Notes under the pieces: generated by a model | What the model was told of the DNA's origin: nothing | What the model saw: the letters and a program-made list of their open reading frames with translations, nothing else | The model's database searches: none | Part shown: positions 34,192 through 44,673 of the stretch, piece by piece | How the letters are laid out: each line of letters begins with the position of its first letter | How positions within the stretch are numbered: position 1 is the first letter of the stretch | Made by a program: the position numbers and the translations under genes | From: an uncultured Marinobacterium sp. | Lineage (GTDB): Bacteria > Pseudomonadota > Gammaproteobacteria > Pseudomonadales > Balneatricaceae | DNA length: 64,000 bases | Assembly (NCBI GenBank): GCA_947501565.1 | Contig: CANMWJ010000017.1 | Span: 1-64,000, forward strand | Reading direction: 5' to 3'

Positions 34192-37100
34192 TTATTCGCT
34201 TTCCAGCTCGATATCGATACCGAGGGAGCGAATCTCCTTGATCAATACGTTGAAGGACTCCGGCATGCCCGGCTCCATACGATGATCACCATCAACGATG
34301 TTCTTATACATCTTAGTACGACCGTTAACGTCATCGGACTTAACGGTGAGCATTTCCTGCAGAGTGTACGCCGCACCGTATGCTTCCAGTGCCCATACCT
34401 CCATCTCACCGAAACGCTGACCACCGAACTGTGCTTTACCACCCAGCGGCTGCTGAGTAACAAGGCTGTAAGAACCGGTAGAACGTGCGTGCATCTTGTC
34501 GTCTACCAGGTGGTTCAGTTTCAGCATGTACATGTAACCTACGGTTACAGGACGGTCGAACTGGTTGCCGGTACGGCCATCGAACAGACGGAACTGACCG
34601 CTGGTATCGATATCTGCCAGAGTCAGCAGCTCTTTCAGCTCAGCTTCCTTAGCACCGTCAAACGCAGGAGTCGCCAGAGGCACACCCTTACGCAGGTTCT
34701 GCGCCAGCGTCAGGATCTCTTCATCGCTGAAGGAATCCAGGTCTTCGTGACGCGCGTTCTGCCAGCCACCCAGCTTGCTGTTGTAGATGCGATCCAGGAA
34801 TTCGCGCAGCTCTTTAACCTTCTCGGCTTTAGCACGCTCTTCTTCCAGCATCTCGTTGATCTTGTTACCCAGACCTTTCGCAGCCGCACCCATGTGCGTC
34901 TCCAGGATCTGACCAACGTTCATACGGGATGGTACACCCAGCGGGTTCAGTACGATGTCTACCGGTTCACCCTTCTCATCGTACGGCATGTCTTCCACAG
35001 GCATGATCACGGAGATAACACCTTTGTTACCGTGACGACCTGCCATCTTGTCACCAGGCTGTACGCGACGCTTGGTTGCTACGTAAACCTTAACGATCTT
35101 CAGCACGCCCGGTGCCAGATCGTCGCCGGTCTGCAGCTTACGTTTCTTATCTTCGAAACGCGCATCCAGCTGTTCGCGACGCTCTTCCAACTGCTTCTGT
35201 GCCAGCTCCAGCTGTTCAGAAACTGCGTCGTCAGAAACGCGGATTTTGTACCAATCAGCGTGTTTCAGGCCTGCCAGGAACTCAGAGGTGATCTCTTCGC
35301 CTTTCGTCAGACCTGCGCCGCCGTCAGCTTTCAGACCAACCAGGGCCTTTTCCAGACGCTCGAAGACCGCTTCTTCTACGATACGGAATTCGTCGTTCAG
35401 GTCCTTACGGATGGAATCCAGCTCGGAGGTCTCAATGGAGATCGCACGCTCGTCTTTCGGCACACCGTCACGGGTGAAGACCTGAACGTCGATAACCTTA
35501 CCGATAGTACCGGTCTTAACGCGTAGAGAAGTGTCCTTAACGTCAGACGCTTTCTCACCGAAGATCGCACGCAGCAGTTTTTCTTCCGGTGTCAGCTGGG
35601 TTTCACCCTTAGGGGTTACCTTACCAACCAGGATATCGCCAGGACCTACTTCTGCACCGATGTGCACGATACCGGACTCGTCCAGCTTCGCCAGCGCGGA
35701 CTCACCTACGTTAGGGATATCGGAGGTTACTTCCTCAGGTCCCAGCTTGGTGTCACGCGCCACACAGGTCAGTTCCTGAATGTGAACGGTGGTGAAACGG
35801 TCTTCCTGAACAACACGCTCAGAGATGAGGATGGAGTCCTCGAAGTTGTAACCGTTCCACGGCATGAACGCGATACGCATGTTCTGACCCAGAGCCAGTT
35901 CACCCATATCAACGGACGGGCCGTCTGCCATGATGTCACCAGCGCTTACAGTGTCACCCGGGAAGATGATCGGACGCTGGTTGATGCAGGTGTTCTGGTT
36001 GGAGCGGGTGTACTTGGTCAGGTTGTAGATATCTACACCTGCGTCACCAGCATCCACCTCTTCATCGCGGACTTTAACCACGATACGACCTGCGTCTACG
36101 GTTTCAACGATACCACCACGCTTGGCAACCACACACACACCGGAGTCACGCGCTACGTTGCGCTCCATACCGGTACCAACCAGCGGCTTGTCTGCGCGCA
36201 GTGTTGGTACAGCCTGACGCTGCATGTTGGAACCCATCAATGCACGGTTCGCATCATCGTGTTCCAGGAACGGGATCAGGGATGCCGCCACAGATACAAC
36301 CTGACGTGGAGACACGTCCATGTACTGTACTTTTTCCGGCGCCATCACGGTGAATTCGTTCAGGTGACGTACGTTAACCAGCTCTTCCACCAAGCGCTTG
36401 TCAGCATCCATCTCAGCGGAAGCCTGTGCGATAACGTATTTGTTCTCTTCGATCGCGGACAGGTAGTCGATCTCGTCGGTAACCACACCGTCTGTTACGC
36501 GACGGTAAGGGGTTTCCAGGAAGCCGTAGTCGTTGGTGCGAGCGAATACAGCCAGAGAGTTAATCAGACCGATGTTCGGACCCTCAGGGGTCTCGATTGG
36601 ACATACACGACCGTAGTGGGTTGGGTGTACATCTCGAACCTCAAAGCCCGCACGCTCACGGGTCAGACCGCCCGGACCCAGCGCAGATACACGGCGCTTG
36701 TGGGTAACTTCAGACAGCGGATTGTTCTGGTCCATGAACTGAGACAGCTGAGAGGAACCGAAGAACTCTTTGATCGCCGCAGCAACTGGCTTGGCGTTGA
36801 TCAGATCCTGAGGCATCAGGTTATCAGATTCAGCCATGCTCAGACGTTCGCGTACAGCACGCTCTACACGTACCAGACCAACGCGGAACTGGTTCTCCGC
36901 CATCTCACCTACGGAACGGATACGACGGTTACCCAGGTGGTCGATATCATCGACGGTACCGAAACCGTTACGGATCTCGATCAGGGTCTTCATTACCGCT
37001 AGGATATCTTCTTTATCCAGTACGCCAGGACCGGTGACATCGTCACGACCCAGACGGCGGTTGAACTTCATGCGGCCTACGCCAGACAGGTCGTAGCGCT

Positions 37101-38292
37101 CGTCAGTGAAGAACAGGTTCTCGAACAGCGCTTCAGCAGACTCTTTGGTCGGCGGCTCGCCCGGACGCATCATACGGTAGATCTCTACCAGTGCTTCCAG
37201 CTGATTGCGGGTCGGGTCGTTACGCAGGGTATCGGAGATGAACGGACCGCAGTCCAGATCGTTGGTGTACAGTGTTTCGAATTCGGTTACACCAATGTGC
37301 TGCAGCTTCTCAACCAGATCTTCGGTGATCTCGGCGTTAGACGCACAAATCAGCTCACCGGTCGCAGGATCAACGATGTCTTTCGCCATCGCTTTACCCG
37401 CCAGGTATTCCATTGGAACTTCCAGCTGGTCCATACCGGCTTTCGCCATCTGACGGATGTGACGCGGCGTGATACGACGGCCTGGCTCAACAATCACGTT
37501 ACCGTCCGGATCCTTGACCTCGAAGGTCATGGTTTCGCCACGCAGGCGATCCGGTACCAGCTCCATGCGGATGACGCCATCAGCCAGAGTCCAGTTAGTG
37601 TTGTCGAAGAAAGTTTCCAGAATCTCTTCAGCGCTGTAACCCAGAGCACGCAGCAGAATAGTTGCTGGCAGCTTACGGCGACGGTCGATACGTACAAACA
37701 GGCTGTCTTTAGGATCGAATTCGAAATCCAGCCAGGAGCCGCGGTAAGGAATAATACGCGCGGAGTACAGCAGCTTACCGGAAGAGTGGGTTTTACCTTT
37801 ATCGTGATCGAAGAACACACCCGGGGAACGGTGCAGCTGAGACACGATTACACGCTCGGTACCGTTTACCACAAAGGTACCGTTGTCGGTCATCAGCGGC
37901 ATTTCGCCCATGTATACTTCTTGTTCCTTGATATCCTTAACCGCTTTATTGCTGGACTCGCGATCGTAGATTACCAAGCGAACTTTGACGCGCAGCGGAG
38001 CAGCATAAGTGATGCCGCGCATCTGGCATTCTTTAACATCAAATACGGGTTCACCGAGGCGGTAGCCGACGTATTCCAGAGATGCATTTCCGGAATATGA
38101 AACGATTGGAAAAACAGAGTTAAACGCTGCGTGTAAGCCTTCTTCCTTGAGCGCAGCAACATCGGATCCCTCTTGCAAGAAGCGCTTATAAGAGTCGAGC
38201 TGAATTGCAAGCAGGTAAGGCACATCCATGACCTGCGGTAATTTACCGAAGTCCTTACGGATGCGTTTCTTTTCAGTGTATGAATAAGCCAT
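34192..38292 (-). CDS. rpoB: DNA-directed RNA polymerase subunit beta
   Basis: The 1366-residue beta subunit forms the active-site cleft with beta'. The rifampicin region reads [20 protein letters not shown] followed by [11 protein letters not shown], the sensitive sequence. Other blocks are [13 protein letters not shown] and, near the C terminus, [20 protein letters not shown]. It follows an attenuator-like hairpin after rplL. Confidence 0.99.
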   Translation of the reverse strand: MAYSYTEKKRIRKDFGKLPQVMDVPYLLAIQLDSYKRFLQEGSDVAALKEEGLHAAFNSVFPIVSYSGNASLEYVGYRLGEPVFDVKECQMRGITYAAPLRVKVRLVIYDRESSNKAVKDIKEQEVYMGEMPLMTDNGTFVVNGTERVIVSQLHRSPGVFFDHDKGKTHSSGKLLYSARIIPYRGSWLDFEFDPKDSLFVRIDRRRKLPATILLRALGYSAEEILETFFDNTNWTLADGVIRMELVPDRLRGETMTFEVKDPDGNVIVEPGRRITPRHIRQMAKAGMDQLEVPMEYLAGKAMAKDIVDPATGELICASNAEITEDLVEKLQHIGVTEFETLYTNDLDCGPFISDTLRNDPTRNQLEALVEIYRMMRPGEPPTKESAEALFENLFFTDERYDLSGVGRMKFNRRLGRDDVTGPGVLDKEDILAVMKTLIEIRNGFGTVDDIDHLGNRRIRSVGEMAENQFRVGLVRVERAVRERLSMAESDNLMPQDLINAKPVAAAIKEFFGSSQLSQFMDQNNPLSEVTHKRRVSALGPGGLTRERAGFEVRDVHPTHYGRVCPIETPEGPNIGLINSLAVFARTNDYGFLETPYRRVTDGVVTDEIDYLSAIEENKYVIAQASAEMDADKRLVEELVNVRHLNEFTVMAPEKVQYMDVSPRQVVSVAASLIPFLEHDDANRALMGSNMQRQAVPTLRADKPLVGTGMERNVARDSGVCVVAKRGGIVETVDAGRIVVKVRDEEVDAGDAGVDIYNLTKYTRSNQNTCINQRPIIFPGDTVSAGDIMADGPSVDMGELALGQNMRIAFMPWNGYNFEDSILISERVVQEDRFTTVHIQELTCVARDTKLGPEEVTSDIPNVGESALAKLDESGIVHIGAEVGPGDILVGKVTPKGETQLTPEEKLLRAIFGEKASDVKDTSLRVKTGTIGKVIDVQVFTRDGVPKDERAISIETSELDSIRKDLNDEFRIVEEAVFERLEKALVGLKADGGAGLTKGEEITSEFLAGLKHADWYKIRVSDDAVSEQLELAQKQLEERREQLDARFEDKKRKLQTGDDLAPGVLKIVKVYVATKRRVQPGDKMAGRHGNKGVISVIMPVEDMPYDEKGEPVDIVLNPLGVPSRMNVGQILETHMGAAAKGLGNKINEMLEEERAKAEKVKELREFLDRIYNSKLGGWQNARHEDLDSFSDEEILTLAQNLRKGVPLATPAFDGAKEAELKELLTLADIDTSGQFRLFDGRTGNQFDRPVTVGYMYMLKLNHLVDDKMHARSTGSYSLVTQQPLGGKAQFGGQRFGEMEVWALEAYGAAYTLQEMLTVKSDDVNGRTKMYKNIVDGDHRMEPGMPESFNVLIKEIRSLGIDIELESE

Positions 38293-38388
38293 CAGTGTTC
38301 CCCAGCAAGTGCACCAAGTGAGAAACAGTCCAGAAGGGGCGCTTCCGGCCTGTATTGCCGTTAAATATTTGCTGTCTATAAATAACGG

Positions 38389-38418
38389 AAAAAGGCCGGT
38401 GGCAATTTGCCACCAGCC
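38389..38418 (-). terminator. attenuator/partial terminator between rplL and rpoB
   Basis: On the minus strand GGCTGGTGGCAA pairs with TTGCCACCGGCC (one U-G pair) and is followed by TTTTT. E. coli has a partial terminator at the same place, which sets the ratio of ribosomal stalk protein to RNA polymerase. A second 7-bp hairpin (38430-38448, GGGCAGC / GCTGCCC) lies just upstream in the transcript and may be an RNase III-type processing site. Confidence 0.75.
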
Positions 38419-38466
38419 ATCAGCACTTCGGGCAGCATTCCGCTGCCCTGTAATGCAAAGAAGCTA

Positions 38467-38841
38467 TTACTTAACTTCAACAGATGCGCCTGCTTCTTCC
38501 AGGGCCTTCTGCAGTTCTTCAGCTTCTTCTTTGCTAACGCCTTCTTTAACAGCCGCTGGAACGCCGTCAACCATGCCTTTAGCTTCTTTCAAGCCCAGGC
38601 CAGTCGCGCCGCGTACTGCTTTGATTACGTTTACTTTCTTATCGCCAACAGCGGTCAGAATAACGTCGAACTCGGTCTTCTCTTCAGCTGCAGCAGCTTC
38701 GCCGCCAGCAGCACCACCAGCTACTACTGCAGCAGCAGCGGTAACACCGAATTTTTCTTCCATTGCTTCGATCAGAGCAACTACGTCCTTAACGGACATT
38801 TCAGCAATTGCGTTGAGGATATCTTCGTTAGTCAGAGACAT
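38467..38841 (-). CDS. rplL: 50S ribosomal protein L7/L12
   Basis: L7/L12 forms the mobile stalk that binds translation GTPases. The 124 residues show the N-terminal dimer domain, an Ala/Gly-rich hinge ([20 protein letters not shown]) and the C-terminal domain with [12 protein letters not shown]. It follows rplJ. Confidence 0.98.
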   Translation of the reverse strand: MSLTNEDILNAIAEMSVKDVVALIEAMEEKFGVTAAAAVVAGGAAGGEAAAAEEKTEFDVILTAVGDKKVNVIKAVRGATGLGLKEAKGMVDGVPAAVKEGVSKEEAEELQKALEEAGASVEVK

Positions 38842-38910
38842 GATGTAATTCCTGATAATCTCGGGCTTCGCGGCCCGCTAAATCTTTTAAAAAACGTCTG
38901 CGTAAATAAC

Positions 38911-39405
38911 TTACGCAGCCTGCTCTTCTTTCTGGTCGCGAACGGCCGCAATAGTGCGAACCAGTTTGCCAGCTGCTGCTTCTTTCATGCACATCATCAG
39001 CTTCGCGATAGCTTCGTCGTATGTTGGCAGGCTTGCCAGCATCGCTACGTCTACCACTTCACCTTCGAATGCTGCTGCTTTCAGCTCGAACTTGTCGTTG
39101 CCTTTAGCGAAATCCTTCAGGATGCGGGCACCCGCACCAGGATGTTCGGTAGAGAACGCGATGATGGACGGACCTTTGAAAGTGTCGTTCAGACACTCGT
39201 AGTCAGTACCTTCAACCGCACGACGCGCCAGTGTGTTACGAACAACTTTCAGCCACACACCTGCTTCACGAGCCTGCTTACGCAGAGCAGTCATATCTTC
39301 AACGGTTACGCCGCGGGAATCCGCAACTACCGCTGACAGAGCGCCTTTAGCAGCTTCCTGGACTTCAGCGACGATCGCTTTTTTGTCTTCGAGTCCTAAT
39401 GCCAC
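38911..39405 (-). CDS. rplJ: 50S ribosomal protein L10
   Basis: L10 anchors L7/L12 dimers to 23S rRNA and, as an L10-L12 complex, represses its own mRNA. The 164 residues include [40 protein letters not shown] and a C-terminal helix for L12. A recognisable L10 leader lies in the 221-bp gap before it. Confidence 0.98.
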   Translation of the reverse strand: MALGLEDKKAIVAEVQEAAKGALSAVVADSRGVTVEDMTALRKQAREAGVWLKVVRNTLARRAVEGTDYECLNDTFKGPSIIAFSTEHPGAGARILKDFAKGNDKFELKAAAFEGEVVDVAMLASLPTYDEAIAKLMMCMKEAAAGKLVRTIAAVRDQKEEQAA

Positions 39406-39479
39406 GATTTACTCCTGGATTTAGTCTTACGACTGTTTACCAACCACTTCACCGAAAGATGAAGCTTGAGTACGGTGGT

Positions 39480-39605
39480 TTTAGATCCACAAGGAATCTC
39501 ACCGTCTGCGCAGGCTGGTTACCCATTAAGAACTGCAATCAGAAGACTGCAGCTCACCTGCGGTCTTTGACGGCCTTCGTCTCTATTAAGAGGGAACGAA
39601 GACCC
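39480..39605 (-). promoter_or_regulatory. L10 leader (autoregulatory mRNA structure)
   Basis: In the gap between rplA and rplJ the minus strand has GACCGCAGGTG, whose CGCAGG (39563-39558) pairs with CCTGCG (39514-39509). The second arm is followed by CAGACGGTGAGA, the conserved core of proteobacterial L10 leaders. A second stem, CTTCGT / ACGAAG (39575-39580 with 39596-39601), closes the upstream arm. Binding by L10-L12 is established for this class; here it is inferred. Confidence 0.75.
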
Positions 39606-39626
39606 TCAAAAAACCTTTAACTCAGA

Positions 39627-40322
39627 TCAGAAGTCCAGAGAACCCTGATCCAGAGTCAGACCCGGGCCCATAGTAGTGGACAGGGTTACTTTCTTCACAT
39701 ACACGCCTTTAGCGGAAGCAGGCTTAGCCTTCTTCAGGTCAGCCAGCAGTGCTTCAACGTTGCCTTTAACAGCAGATGCGTCGAAGTCTACTTTGCCAAC
39801 ACCCGCGTGGATGATGCCGTTTTTGTCAGCGCGGAAACGCACCTGACCGGCTTTAGCATTTTTAACAGCGGTAACAACGTCTGGAGTTACAGTGCCAACT
39901 TTAGGGTTAGGCATCAGACCACGCGGACCCAGAACCTGACCCAGCTGACCTACAACACGCATTGCGTCTGGAGTAGCAATTACTACACCGAAGTTCAGGT
40001 CGCCGCCTTTGATCTGCTCAGCCAGATCTTCGAAACCTACTACATCAGCACCAGCTTCTTTCGCTTTCTCAGCGTTTTCGCCCTGTGCGAATACAGCAAC
40101 GCGAACATCGTTACCAGTACCGTTAGGCAGTACGGTAGAACCACGTACAACCTGGTCGGATTTACGAGGATCGATACCCAGGTTCACAGCCAGTTCAACA
40201 GTCTCTTTGAACTTAACGGTGGACAGCTCGGACAGCAGAGCAACAGCATCTTCAACTGCGTACTGTTTAGTGCTATCAACTTTCTCGTTGATCAGCTTCT
40301 GACGTTTGGACAGCTTAGCCAT
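39627..40322 (-). CDS. rplA: 50S ribosomal protein L1
   Basis: L1 forms the mobile arm at the E site and represses the rplKA mRNA. The 231 residues contain [31 protein letters not shown] and [14 protein letters not shown], the two-domain family pattern. Its ATG overlaps the rplK stop codon by one base (TAATG). Confidence 0.98.
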   Translation of the reverse strand: MAKLSKRQKLINEKVDSTKQYAVEDAVALLSELSTVKFKETVELAVNLGIDPRKSDQVVRGSTVLPNGTGNDVRVAVFAQGENAEKAKEAGADVVGFEDLAEQIKGGDLNFGVVIATPDAMRVVGQLGQVLGPRGLMPNPKVGTVTPDVVTAVKNAKAGQVRFRADKNGIIHAGVGKVDFDASAVKGNVEALLADLKKAKPASAKGVYVKKVTLSTTMGPGLTLDQGSLDF

Positions 40323-40756
40323 TATTCCTGACCCTCCACAACAAGACCCATGCTACGCGCAGAACCTGCGATAGTACGTACCGCTGCATCCATGTCTGCA
40401 GCAGTCAGGTCAGCCATCTTAGTAGTCGCAATCTCTTCCAGCTGAGCGCGGGTAACAGTACCTACTTTCTCAGTGTTAGGACGACCGGAACCGCTCTTCA
40501 GGCCTGCAGCCTTCTTCAGCAGCACAGATGCCGGTGGAGTTTTAGTGATGAACGTGAAGCTGCGATCAGCGTATACAGTGATCACAACCGGTACTGGCAT
40601 ACCGTTTTCCATGCTCTGTGTAGACGCGTTGAACGCCTTACAGAATTCCATGATGTTCACACCGTGCTGACCCAGTGCTGGACCAACTGGTGGGCTTGGG
40701 TTAGCCTGACCAGCAGGGACCTGCAGCTTGATGTAAGCTTCGATCTTCTTAGCCAT
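40322..40756 (-). CDS. rplK: 50S ribosomal protein L11
   Basis: L11 binds the GTPase-associated region of 23S rRNA and is needed for RelA activation. The 144-residue protein begins [20 protein letters not shown] and has [21 protein letters not shown] frame from 40813 is open, but the ATG at 40756 has AGGAG 7 bp upstream and matches the family. It follows a nusG terminator and a candidate L1-binding hairpin. Confidence 0.98.
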   Translation of the reverse strand: MAKKIEAYIKLQVPAGQANPSPPVGPALGQHGVNIMEFCKAFNASTQSMENGMPVPVVITVYADRSFTFITKTPPASVLLKKAAGLKSGSGRPNTEKVGTVTRAQLEEIATTKMADLTAADMDAAVRTIAGSARSMGLVVEGQE

Positions 40757-40771
40757 TGTTAGTTCTCCTAT

Positions 40772-40796
40772 GGGTTCAAACGCCTTTCGGCTCCCC
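40772..40796 (-). promoter_or_regulatory. candidate L1-binding hairpin in the rplK leader
   Basis: On the minus strand GCC-GAAA-GGC forms a tetraloop hairpin. Beyond an asymmetric internal loop (A opposite GTTTGAA), GGG pairs with CCC. A short stem, asymmetric loop and stem just before rplK is the form of L1 autoregulatory sites. L1 binding is inferred. Confidence 0.55.
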
Positions 40797-40810
40797 GTTT
40801 CTTTAAAGCG

Positions 40811-40845
40811 CAAAAACCCCGCCCCAATAGAGGCAGAGTTTTTTG
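40811..40845 (-). terminator. terminator between nusG and rplK
   Basis: On the minus strand ACTCTGCC pairs with GGCGGGGT, counting G-U pairs, and GTTTTTG follows. The stem is much weaker on the plus strand. It would separate the secE-nusG transcript from rplKAJL-rpoBC, at least in part. I did not find a convincing promoter for rplK below it. Confidence 0.6.
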
Positions 40846-40862
40846 TGTAATTTTATGTCAGA

Positions 40863-41396
40863 TCAGACTTTTTCGACCTGTACAAACTCCAGCTCAACCG
40901 GCGTGGAGCGACCGAAGATCAGCACCGCAACCTGCAGCCTGTTCTTCTCGTAATTCACTTCTTCTACAACACCGTTGAAGTCTGCGAATGGACCGTCAAT
41001 TACGCGAACCATCTCACCCGGCTCAAAGACAGTCTTCGGCCGCGGTTTATCAACACCGCTCTCAACGCGCTGCAGAATCTCATTTGCTTCTTTTTCAGTG
41101 ATCGGCGCAGGATTGCCCGCAGTACCACCGATAAAACCAAGCACATGAGGCGTATTCTTAACCAAATGCCAGGATTCGTCGTTCATATCCATGTTCACCA
41201 GAACATAACCCGGATAGAACTTACGCTCTGACTTGCGCTTCTTGCCGTCGCGAATCTCTACAACCTCTTCAGTCGGCACCAACACCTCACCGAAAGATTC
41301 CTGCATCTCATGCAGTTCGATACGCTCTTTCAGCGTATTCATTACGCGCTTTTCGTAACCGGAATACGCATGTACCACATACCAACGCTTAGCCAT
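40863..41396 (-). CDS. nusG: transcription termination/antitermination factor NusG
   Basis: NusG joins RNA polymerase to Rho or the ribosome. The 177 residues contain the NGN domain ([20 protein letters not shown]) and a C-terminal KOW domain ([20 protein letters not shown]). It is 12 bp after secE. Confidence 0.98.
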   Translation of the reverse strand: MAKRWYVVHAYSGYEKRVMNTLKERIELHEMQESFGEVLVPTEEVVEIRDGKKRKSERKFYPGYVLVNMDMNDESWHLVKNTPHVLGFIGGTAGNPAPITEKEANEILQRVESGVDKPRPKTVFEPGEMVRVIDGPFADFNGVVEEVNYEKNRLQVAVLIFGRSTPVELEFVQVEKV

Positions 41397-41408
41397 GCTT
41401 AAAACCTC

Positions 41409-41777
41409 TTAACCGATTACGCCGGATACAAGCCAGCTCAACAGAGAATCCAGCCCCCACAGCAGCAAACCCACAACCAGAACAACAACCACAACAATCG
41501 CTGTTGTCTGACCGGTTTCCTGACGCGTTGGCCATACAACCTTTCGAATTTCCGCTTTTGCTTCTTTAAACAGATTAAAGAAAGCCTGACCCTTCTCGGT
41601 CTGCAGAGCAACAAAGCCCGCAACACCCGCCAGGACCAGCAGCGCCACTACGCGATAAAACAGGGACTCTTCCGCATAGATGGAGTTACCCACAACACCA
41701 ACCGTAAGAATCACCAAAACCACCGCCCATTTCAGAGCGTCGAATTTAGAACCTTCGGAAGTCACTTTAGAGTTCAC
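41409..41777 (-). CDS. secE: preprotein translocase subunit SecE
   Basis: SecE clamps the SecY channel. The 122-residue form has three hydrophobic segments, as in E. coli and unlike single-helix forms, plus the amphipathic cytosolic stretch FNLFKEAKAEIRKVVWPTRQ that is the family signature. It is preceded by tRNA-Trp and followed by nusG. Confidence 0.96.
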   Translation of the reverse strand: MNSKVTSEGSKFDALKWAVVLVILTVGVVGNSIYAEESLFYRVVALLVLAGVAGFVALQTEKGQAFFNLFKEAKAEIRKVVWPTRQETGQTTAIVVVVVLVVGLLLWGLDSLLSWLVSGVIG

Positions 41778-41837
41778 GTTCGGGGCCTCGGAATTTTAGA
41801 AAAGCTACTGCTTTGTGATGCCATTCCAGATTAGGAA

Positions 41838-41913
<76 letters not shown>

Positions 41914-41979
41914 ACTGCGTAATAGGGAGGCACATTATATGCGCCTCCCAGGTGCTTGGCAACACCTAATTATCGGTTT

Positions 41980-43203
41980 TTACTCGATAATTTTAGATAC
42001 AACGCCTGCACCTACAGTACGACCACCTTCACGGATAGCAAAACGCAGACCGTCTTCCATCGCGATTGGGTTGATCAGGGTAACGTCCATCTGGATGTTA
42101 TCACCAGGCATTACCATTTCCACACCTTCTGGCAGCTCTACAGCACCAGTGATGTCAGTTGTACGGAAGTAGAACTGTGGACGGTAGCCTTTGAAGAATG
42201 GAGTGTGACGACCGCCTTCTTCTTTGGACAGTACGTATACTTCACCTTCGAAACGAGTGTGAGGAGTGATGGAACCTGGCTTCGCCAGTACCTGACCACG
42301 CTCAACTTCGTCACGCTTAGTACCACGCAGCAGCGCACCGATGTTCTCACCTGCACGACCTTCGTCCAGCAGCTTACGGAACATCTCTACACCAGTACAG
42401 GTAGTAGTGGTGGTTTCTTTGATACCAACGATTTCGATCTCATCACCAACGTTAACGATACCACGCTCTACACGGCCAGTTACTACAGTACCACGACCGG
42501 AGATAGAGAATACGTCCTCGATAGGCATCAGGAACGGCTGATCGATAGCACGCTCTGGCTCTGGAATGTAAGAGTCCAGTGCTTCTACCAGCTTCTTAAC
42601 AGCGGTAGTACCCAGCTCGTTGTCGTCTTCGCCGTTCAGCGCCATCAGAGCGGAACCAGCGATGATTGGAGTGTCGTCACCTGGGAATTCGTAAGTATCC
42701 AGCAGCTCACGGATTTCCATTTCAACCAGCTCCAGCATCTCTTCGTATTCTTCAGAGTCAACGCCGCCGCAATCTTCAGCCAGCAGATCAGCTTTGTTCA
42801 GGAATACTACGATGTACGGTACACCTACCTGACGAGACAGCAGGATGTGCTCACGAGTCTGAGGCATAGGGCCGTCAGTCGCGCCACATACCAGGATCGC
42901 GCCATCCATCTGCGCAGCACCGGTGATCATGTTTTTAACATAGTCAGCGTGTCCCGGGCAGTCTACGTGTGCGTAGTGACGGATAGTTGAATCGTATTCA
43001 ACGTGAGAAGTTGCGATGGTGATACCACGCTCACGTTCTTCTGGTGCGTTATCGATCTGGTCGAACGCCTTCATTTCACCGCCGAAAACTTCCGCACATA
43101 CGCGAGTCAGGGCAGCAGTCAGTGTAGTTTTGCCGTGGTCAACGTGGCCGATAGTACCAACGTTAACGTGCGGCTTGGAGCGTTCAAATTGTTCTTTAGC
43201 CAT
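41980..43203 (-). CDS. tuf: elongation factor Tu, copy 2 (tRNA-tuf operon)
   Basis: The 407-residue protein appears identical to copy 1 at 25425-26648, with silent differences mostly at both gene ends. It starts with ATG (GGA 8 bp upstream), while copy 1 starts with GTG. An upstream extension of the open frame to 43278 is not supported. It lies downstream of four tRNA genes, the tufB arrangement of E. coli. Near-identity of distant copies is usually kept by gene conversion. Confidence 0.98.
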   Translation of the reverse strand: MAKEQFERSKPHVNVGTIGHVDHGKTTLTAALTRVCAEVFGGEMKAFDQIDNAPEERERGITIATSHVEYDSTIRHYAHVDCPGHADYVKNMITGAAQMDGAILVCGATDGPMPQTREHILLSRQVGVPYIVVFLNKADLLAEDCGGVDSEEYEEMLELVEMEIRELLDTYEFPGDDTPIIAGSALMALNGEDDNELGTTAVKKLVEALDSYIPEPERAIDQPFLMPIEDVFSISGRGTVVTGRVERGIVNVGDEIEIVGIKETTTTTCTGVEMFRKLLDEGRAGENIGALLRGTKRDEVERGQVLAKPGSITPHTRFEGEVYVLSKEEGGRHTPFFKGYRPQFYFRTTDITGAVELPEGVEMVMPGDNIQMDVTLINPIAMEDGLRFAIREGGRTVGAGVVSKIIE

Positions 43204-43245
43204 CAGTACATTCCACAGGTAAGTTCGCGAAAAACAAACATAACA

Positions 43246-43275
43246 AAGGGCAGATATATTGCTATATCTGCCCTT
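43246..43275 (-). other. 13-bp perfect hairpin between the tRNA array and tuf2
   Basis: AAGGGCAGATATA pairs with TATATCTGCCCTT around a 4-nt loop. On the minus strand a TTTGTTATGTTTG stretch follows, which is a weak T-run. It could be a partial terminator or an RNase III cleavage site that frees the tRNAs from the tuf mRNA. Confidence 0.6.
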
Positions 43276-43284
43276 CATAAAAAC

Positions 43285-43359
43285 TGGAGCTCATGGGCGG
43301 ATTTGAACCGCCGACCTCACCCTTACCAAGGGTGTGCTCTACCCCTGAGCTACATGAGC
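43285..43359 (-). tRNA. tRNA-Thr (GGT)
   Basis: 75 nt, starting GCTCATGTAGC, anticodon GGT in CTTGGTAAG, T arm GGTTCAAATCC, encoded CCA. It corresponds to E. coli thrT upstream of tufB. Confidence 0.96.
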
Positions 43360-43376
43360 ACAACTCATACTCCAGC

Positions 43377-43451
43377 TGGAGCGGGTAGCGGGAATCGAAC
43401 CCGCCTCTTCAGCTTGGAAGGCTGAGGTAATAGCCACTATACCATACCCGC
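43377..43451 (-). tRNA. tRNA-Gly (TCC)
   Basis: 75 nt, starting GCGGGTATGG, anticodon TCC in CTTCCAAG, T arm GGTTCGATTCC, encoded CCA. It corresponds to E. coli glyT. Confidence 0.96.
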
Positions 43452-43467
43452 ATAGAATCAAGCTGAA

Positions 43468-43551
43468 TGGTGGTGGGAGGTGGATTCGAACCACCGAAGC
43501 TTGCGCGTCAGATTTACAGTCTGATCCCTTTGGCCACTCGGGAACCCCACC
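43468..43551 (-). tRNA. tRNA-Tyr (GTA)
   Basis: 84 nt with a long variable arm (class II), starting GGTGGGGTTCCC, anticodon GTA in CTGTAAAT, T arm GGTTCGAATCC, encoded CCA. It corresponds to E. coli tyrU. Confidence 0.96.
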
Positions 43552-43574
43552 TTACCAAATACTTCACTGCTGAA

Positions 43575-43650
<76 letters not shown>

Positions 43651-43670
43651 TCAGCGTCGAAGTGGCGCGT

Positions 43671-43699
43671 ATATTACCCACAGCCCAGAACCCTTGCAA
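43671..43699 (-). promoter_or_regulatory. promoter of the tRNA-tuf operon
   Basis: On the minus strand TTGCAA (43699-43694) and TAATAT (43676-43671) are 17 bp apart, followed by the GC-rich discriminator ACGCGCC. Four A-tracts lie upstream of the -35 box (43706-43738) at near-helical spacing, consistent with an UP element or bent DNA. This is a stable-RNA type promoter. Confidence 0.82.
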
Positions 43700-43850
43700 C
43701 CCCTATTTTCAACTTTTTTCATTTTTTTTGGTTTTTTTCGCAAATTTCCTAGGACCTTGATTTCATTGACTATATTTTGAACTAAAACAACGCCTATCTG
43801 TACAATTTGCAGCCAAAACCAGCAGTGACACACAAAAAGCCAGAGGCAAA

Positions 43851-43927
43851 AGAAAGAAGAAAGAAGAAAGAAGAAAGAAGAAAGAAGAAAGAAGAAAGAA
43901 GAAAGAAGAAAGAAGAAAGAAGAAAGA
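43851..43927. repeat. tandem repeat, 11 perfect copies of AGAAAGA
   Basis: Eleven uninterrupted copies of a 7-bp unit cover exactly 77 bp. One strand is all purine. The repeat lies 23 bp past the coaX stop codon and about 150 bp upstream of the tRNA-tuf promoter. The remainder of the gap (43651-43950) holds that promoter, its A-tracts and no gene. Confidence 0.95.
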
Positions 43928-43950
43928 CAATGATGACCGGGAACTAAAAT

Positions 43951-44673
43951 CTAATCCAACGCCCAGCGCAATCCATCCATTACAAGGTCCGGACAGTATT
44001 CACCCTCTTCGCACAACTGATAGAAGAGGCGACCATCACCACCCGTTATATAGAGCGCACGCTGCTGCCCGTCACATTCAAGGGAAGTCATCACCTTCTC
44101 TTGCAACGCCTTAAACGCAAAATTGATACCGTGAGCGACAGCCGCCGAAGTGTGTGTTCCAGGCTCAGTTTCGAACTGCTCAATAGAACGATCGACCAAC
44201 ACCTCAGCTGTACTGCGCTGCAGGCTTTCCGACATCAGGCGCAAGCCTGGAATAATGTAGCCACCTTCGTGCTGCCCGTCAGCCGCAACGTAATCTACCG
44301 TTATGGCGCTACCACAATCGACGATACAGCAGGATGAATGACAATCGTTGTATGCGGCAAGCATCGCCAACCAACGATCCACCCCCATACGGGAAGGATC
44401 CGCATAGCTGTTAGTGACACCCGCCGCCGCTCCACGCGTAACCGCAAAACGAGGCTGCAACTGCCAGCGTGACTCTGCATAGACACCGATCAGGCCCGCA
44501 ATCGCAGGCCCGGCGACACTTGAAACCACGATCTGAGAAATCGAATCGGGCCACTCCACTGGCATCGATGACGCCAGCTGCGCCGTAGGATGATGACCGC
44601 GCTTCAGAGCGACACCATCCTGTACTACACGCCATTTCAACAAAGTATTGCCGATATCGATTTCAAGTTTCAT
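43951..44673 (-). CDS. coaX: type III pantothenate kinase CoaX
   Basis: CoaX phosphorylates pantothenate in the first step of coenzyme A synthesis. The 240 residues contain the N-terminal block LEIDIGNTLLKW (3-14), GVDRWLAMLAA and CGSAITVDYV, the ASKHA-fold phosphate and substrate motifs of type III enzymes. It overlaps birA by 4 bp and closes the minus-strand operon from the TauE gene through lgt, thyA, folA and birA. Confidence 0.95.
   Translation of the reverse strand: MKLEIDIGNTLLKWRVVQDGVALKRGHHPTAQLASSMPVEWPDSISQIVVSSVAGPAIAGLIGVYAESRWQLQPRFAVTRGAAAGVTNSYADPSRMGVDRWLAMLAAYNDCHSSCCIVDCGSAITVDYVAADGQHEGGYIIPGLRLMSESLQRSTAEVLVDRSIEQFETEPGTHTSAAVAHGINFAFKALQEKVMTSLECDGQQRALYITGGDGRLFYQLCEEGEYCPDLVMDGLRWALD

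Noticed and set aside
43851..43927. CRISPR array
   Set aside because: The repeat unit is 7 bp with no spacers, so it is a simple tandem repeat.
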